A DNA stretch of 64,000 nucleotides, taken from NCBI GenBank assembly GCA_002840565.1, contig PHBK01000009.1, positions 51,175 through 115,174 on the forward strand, read 5' to 3'. Of the stretch, positions 63,878 through 64,000 are shown one piece after another; positions within the stretch are counted from its first letter, which is position 1, and each line of letters begins with the position of its first letter. The translations under genes and the position numbers were made by a program. The notes beneath the pieces were generated by a model. It did no database searches and was not told where the DNA came from. It was given only the letters and a program-made list of their open reading frames with translations. Source of the DNA: Deltaproteobacteria bacterium HGW-Deltaproteobacteria-12 (GTDB lineage Bacteria; Desulfobacterota; Syntrophia; Syntrophales; Smithellaceae).

Positions 63878-64000
63878 CAAAAGGCGAATTCTTATAACCA
63901 TAATCACTACTGTCCGGAATAATCCGTGAATAAGTTCAGTTGGTTATTGTTTTCGACCATATTGCTTGTGTAATCATAAAATGTAAGTAGCTGAAACATG

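Overview
The window looks like a chromosome segment from an anaerobic, diderm, deltaproteobacterium-like organism (Desulfobacterota; a Syntrophales-type syntroph is my best guess, from gene content and not from any search). Supporting signs are a four-subunit 2-oxoacid:ferredoxin oxidoreductase, a two-subunit oxygen-labile class I fumarase, a selenocysteine tRNA, sigma-54 regulation, LolA and SurA-type envelope biogenesis genes, and PEP-CTERM (exosortase-sorted) proteins. Most of the first 35 kb reads on the minus strand.

Layout. 1-4.4 kb: ferredoxin-dependent oxidoreductase (gamma, delta, alpha, beta; the beta gene runs off the left edge) and fumarase. 4.5-7.7 kb: the classic SRP RNA-dnaX-ybaB-recR group. 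7.8-9.6 kb: DedA and HtpX membrane proteins. 9.8-11.7 kb: an IS21-like relic, then a strong promoter, a structured leader with a terminator, and a G+C-rich sodium:solute symporter on the plus strand. 11.8-20.7 kb: a ten-gene minus-strand operon for a type II fatty-acid/polyketide-like pathway (FabD, a carboxyltransferase, acyl-CoA dehydrogenase, KAS III, ketoreductase, dehydratase, KAS II, ACP, acyltransferase, phosphopantetheinyl transferase). 21-24 kb: a sensor kinase/NtrC-type regulator pair. 24.2-24.8 kb: a RelB-YafQ toxin-antitoxin pair. 24.8-35.5 kb: a membrane class III cyclase, CTP synthase, GlmM, a GlmU-like hexapeptide protein, a double-size GlmS-like protein, a Fis-like regulator and a small membrane protein. 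35.7-43.7 kb: YifB/ComM, IlvE, LolA, a radical SAM protein, a patatin-like lipase, ProA and NadD. 44-50.4 kb: a 1602-residue exonuclease-RecQ-UvrD fusion and a Fic gene broken by an in-frame stop. 50.5-59.2 kb: UvrA, two parvulin-type chaperones and Mfd. 59.4-64 kb: accessory DNA around tRNA-Sec, with a chagasin-like inhibitor between two copies of the tRNA 3' end, three PEP-CTERM genes served by two divergent sigma-54 promoters, and small or unknown membrane proteins.

The strongest candidates for something new are: the PEP-CTERM island with a repeated 18-bp upstream motif and a 52-residue protein that is little more than a signal peptide plus a sorting signal; the duplicated tRNA-Sec end bracketing the inhibitor gene; the exonuclease-RecQ-UvrD fusion; the GlmS-like protein with a large insertion directly after its catalytic cysteine; the leader RNA before the symporter; and a dispersed structured repeat that has entered mfd in frame. 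All functional calls come from reading motifs by eye; no database search was run.
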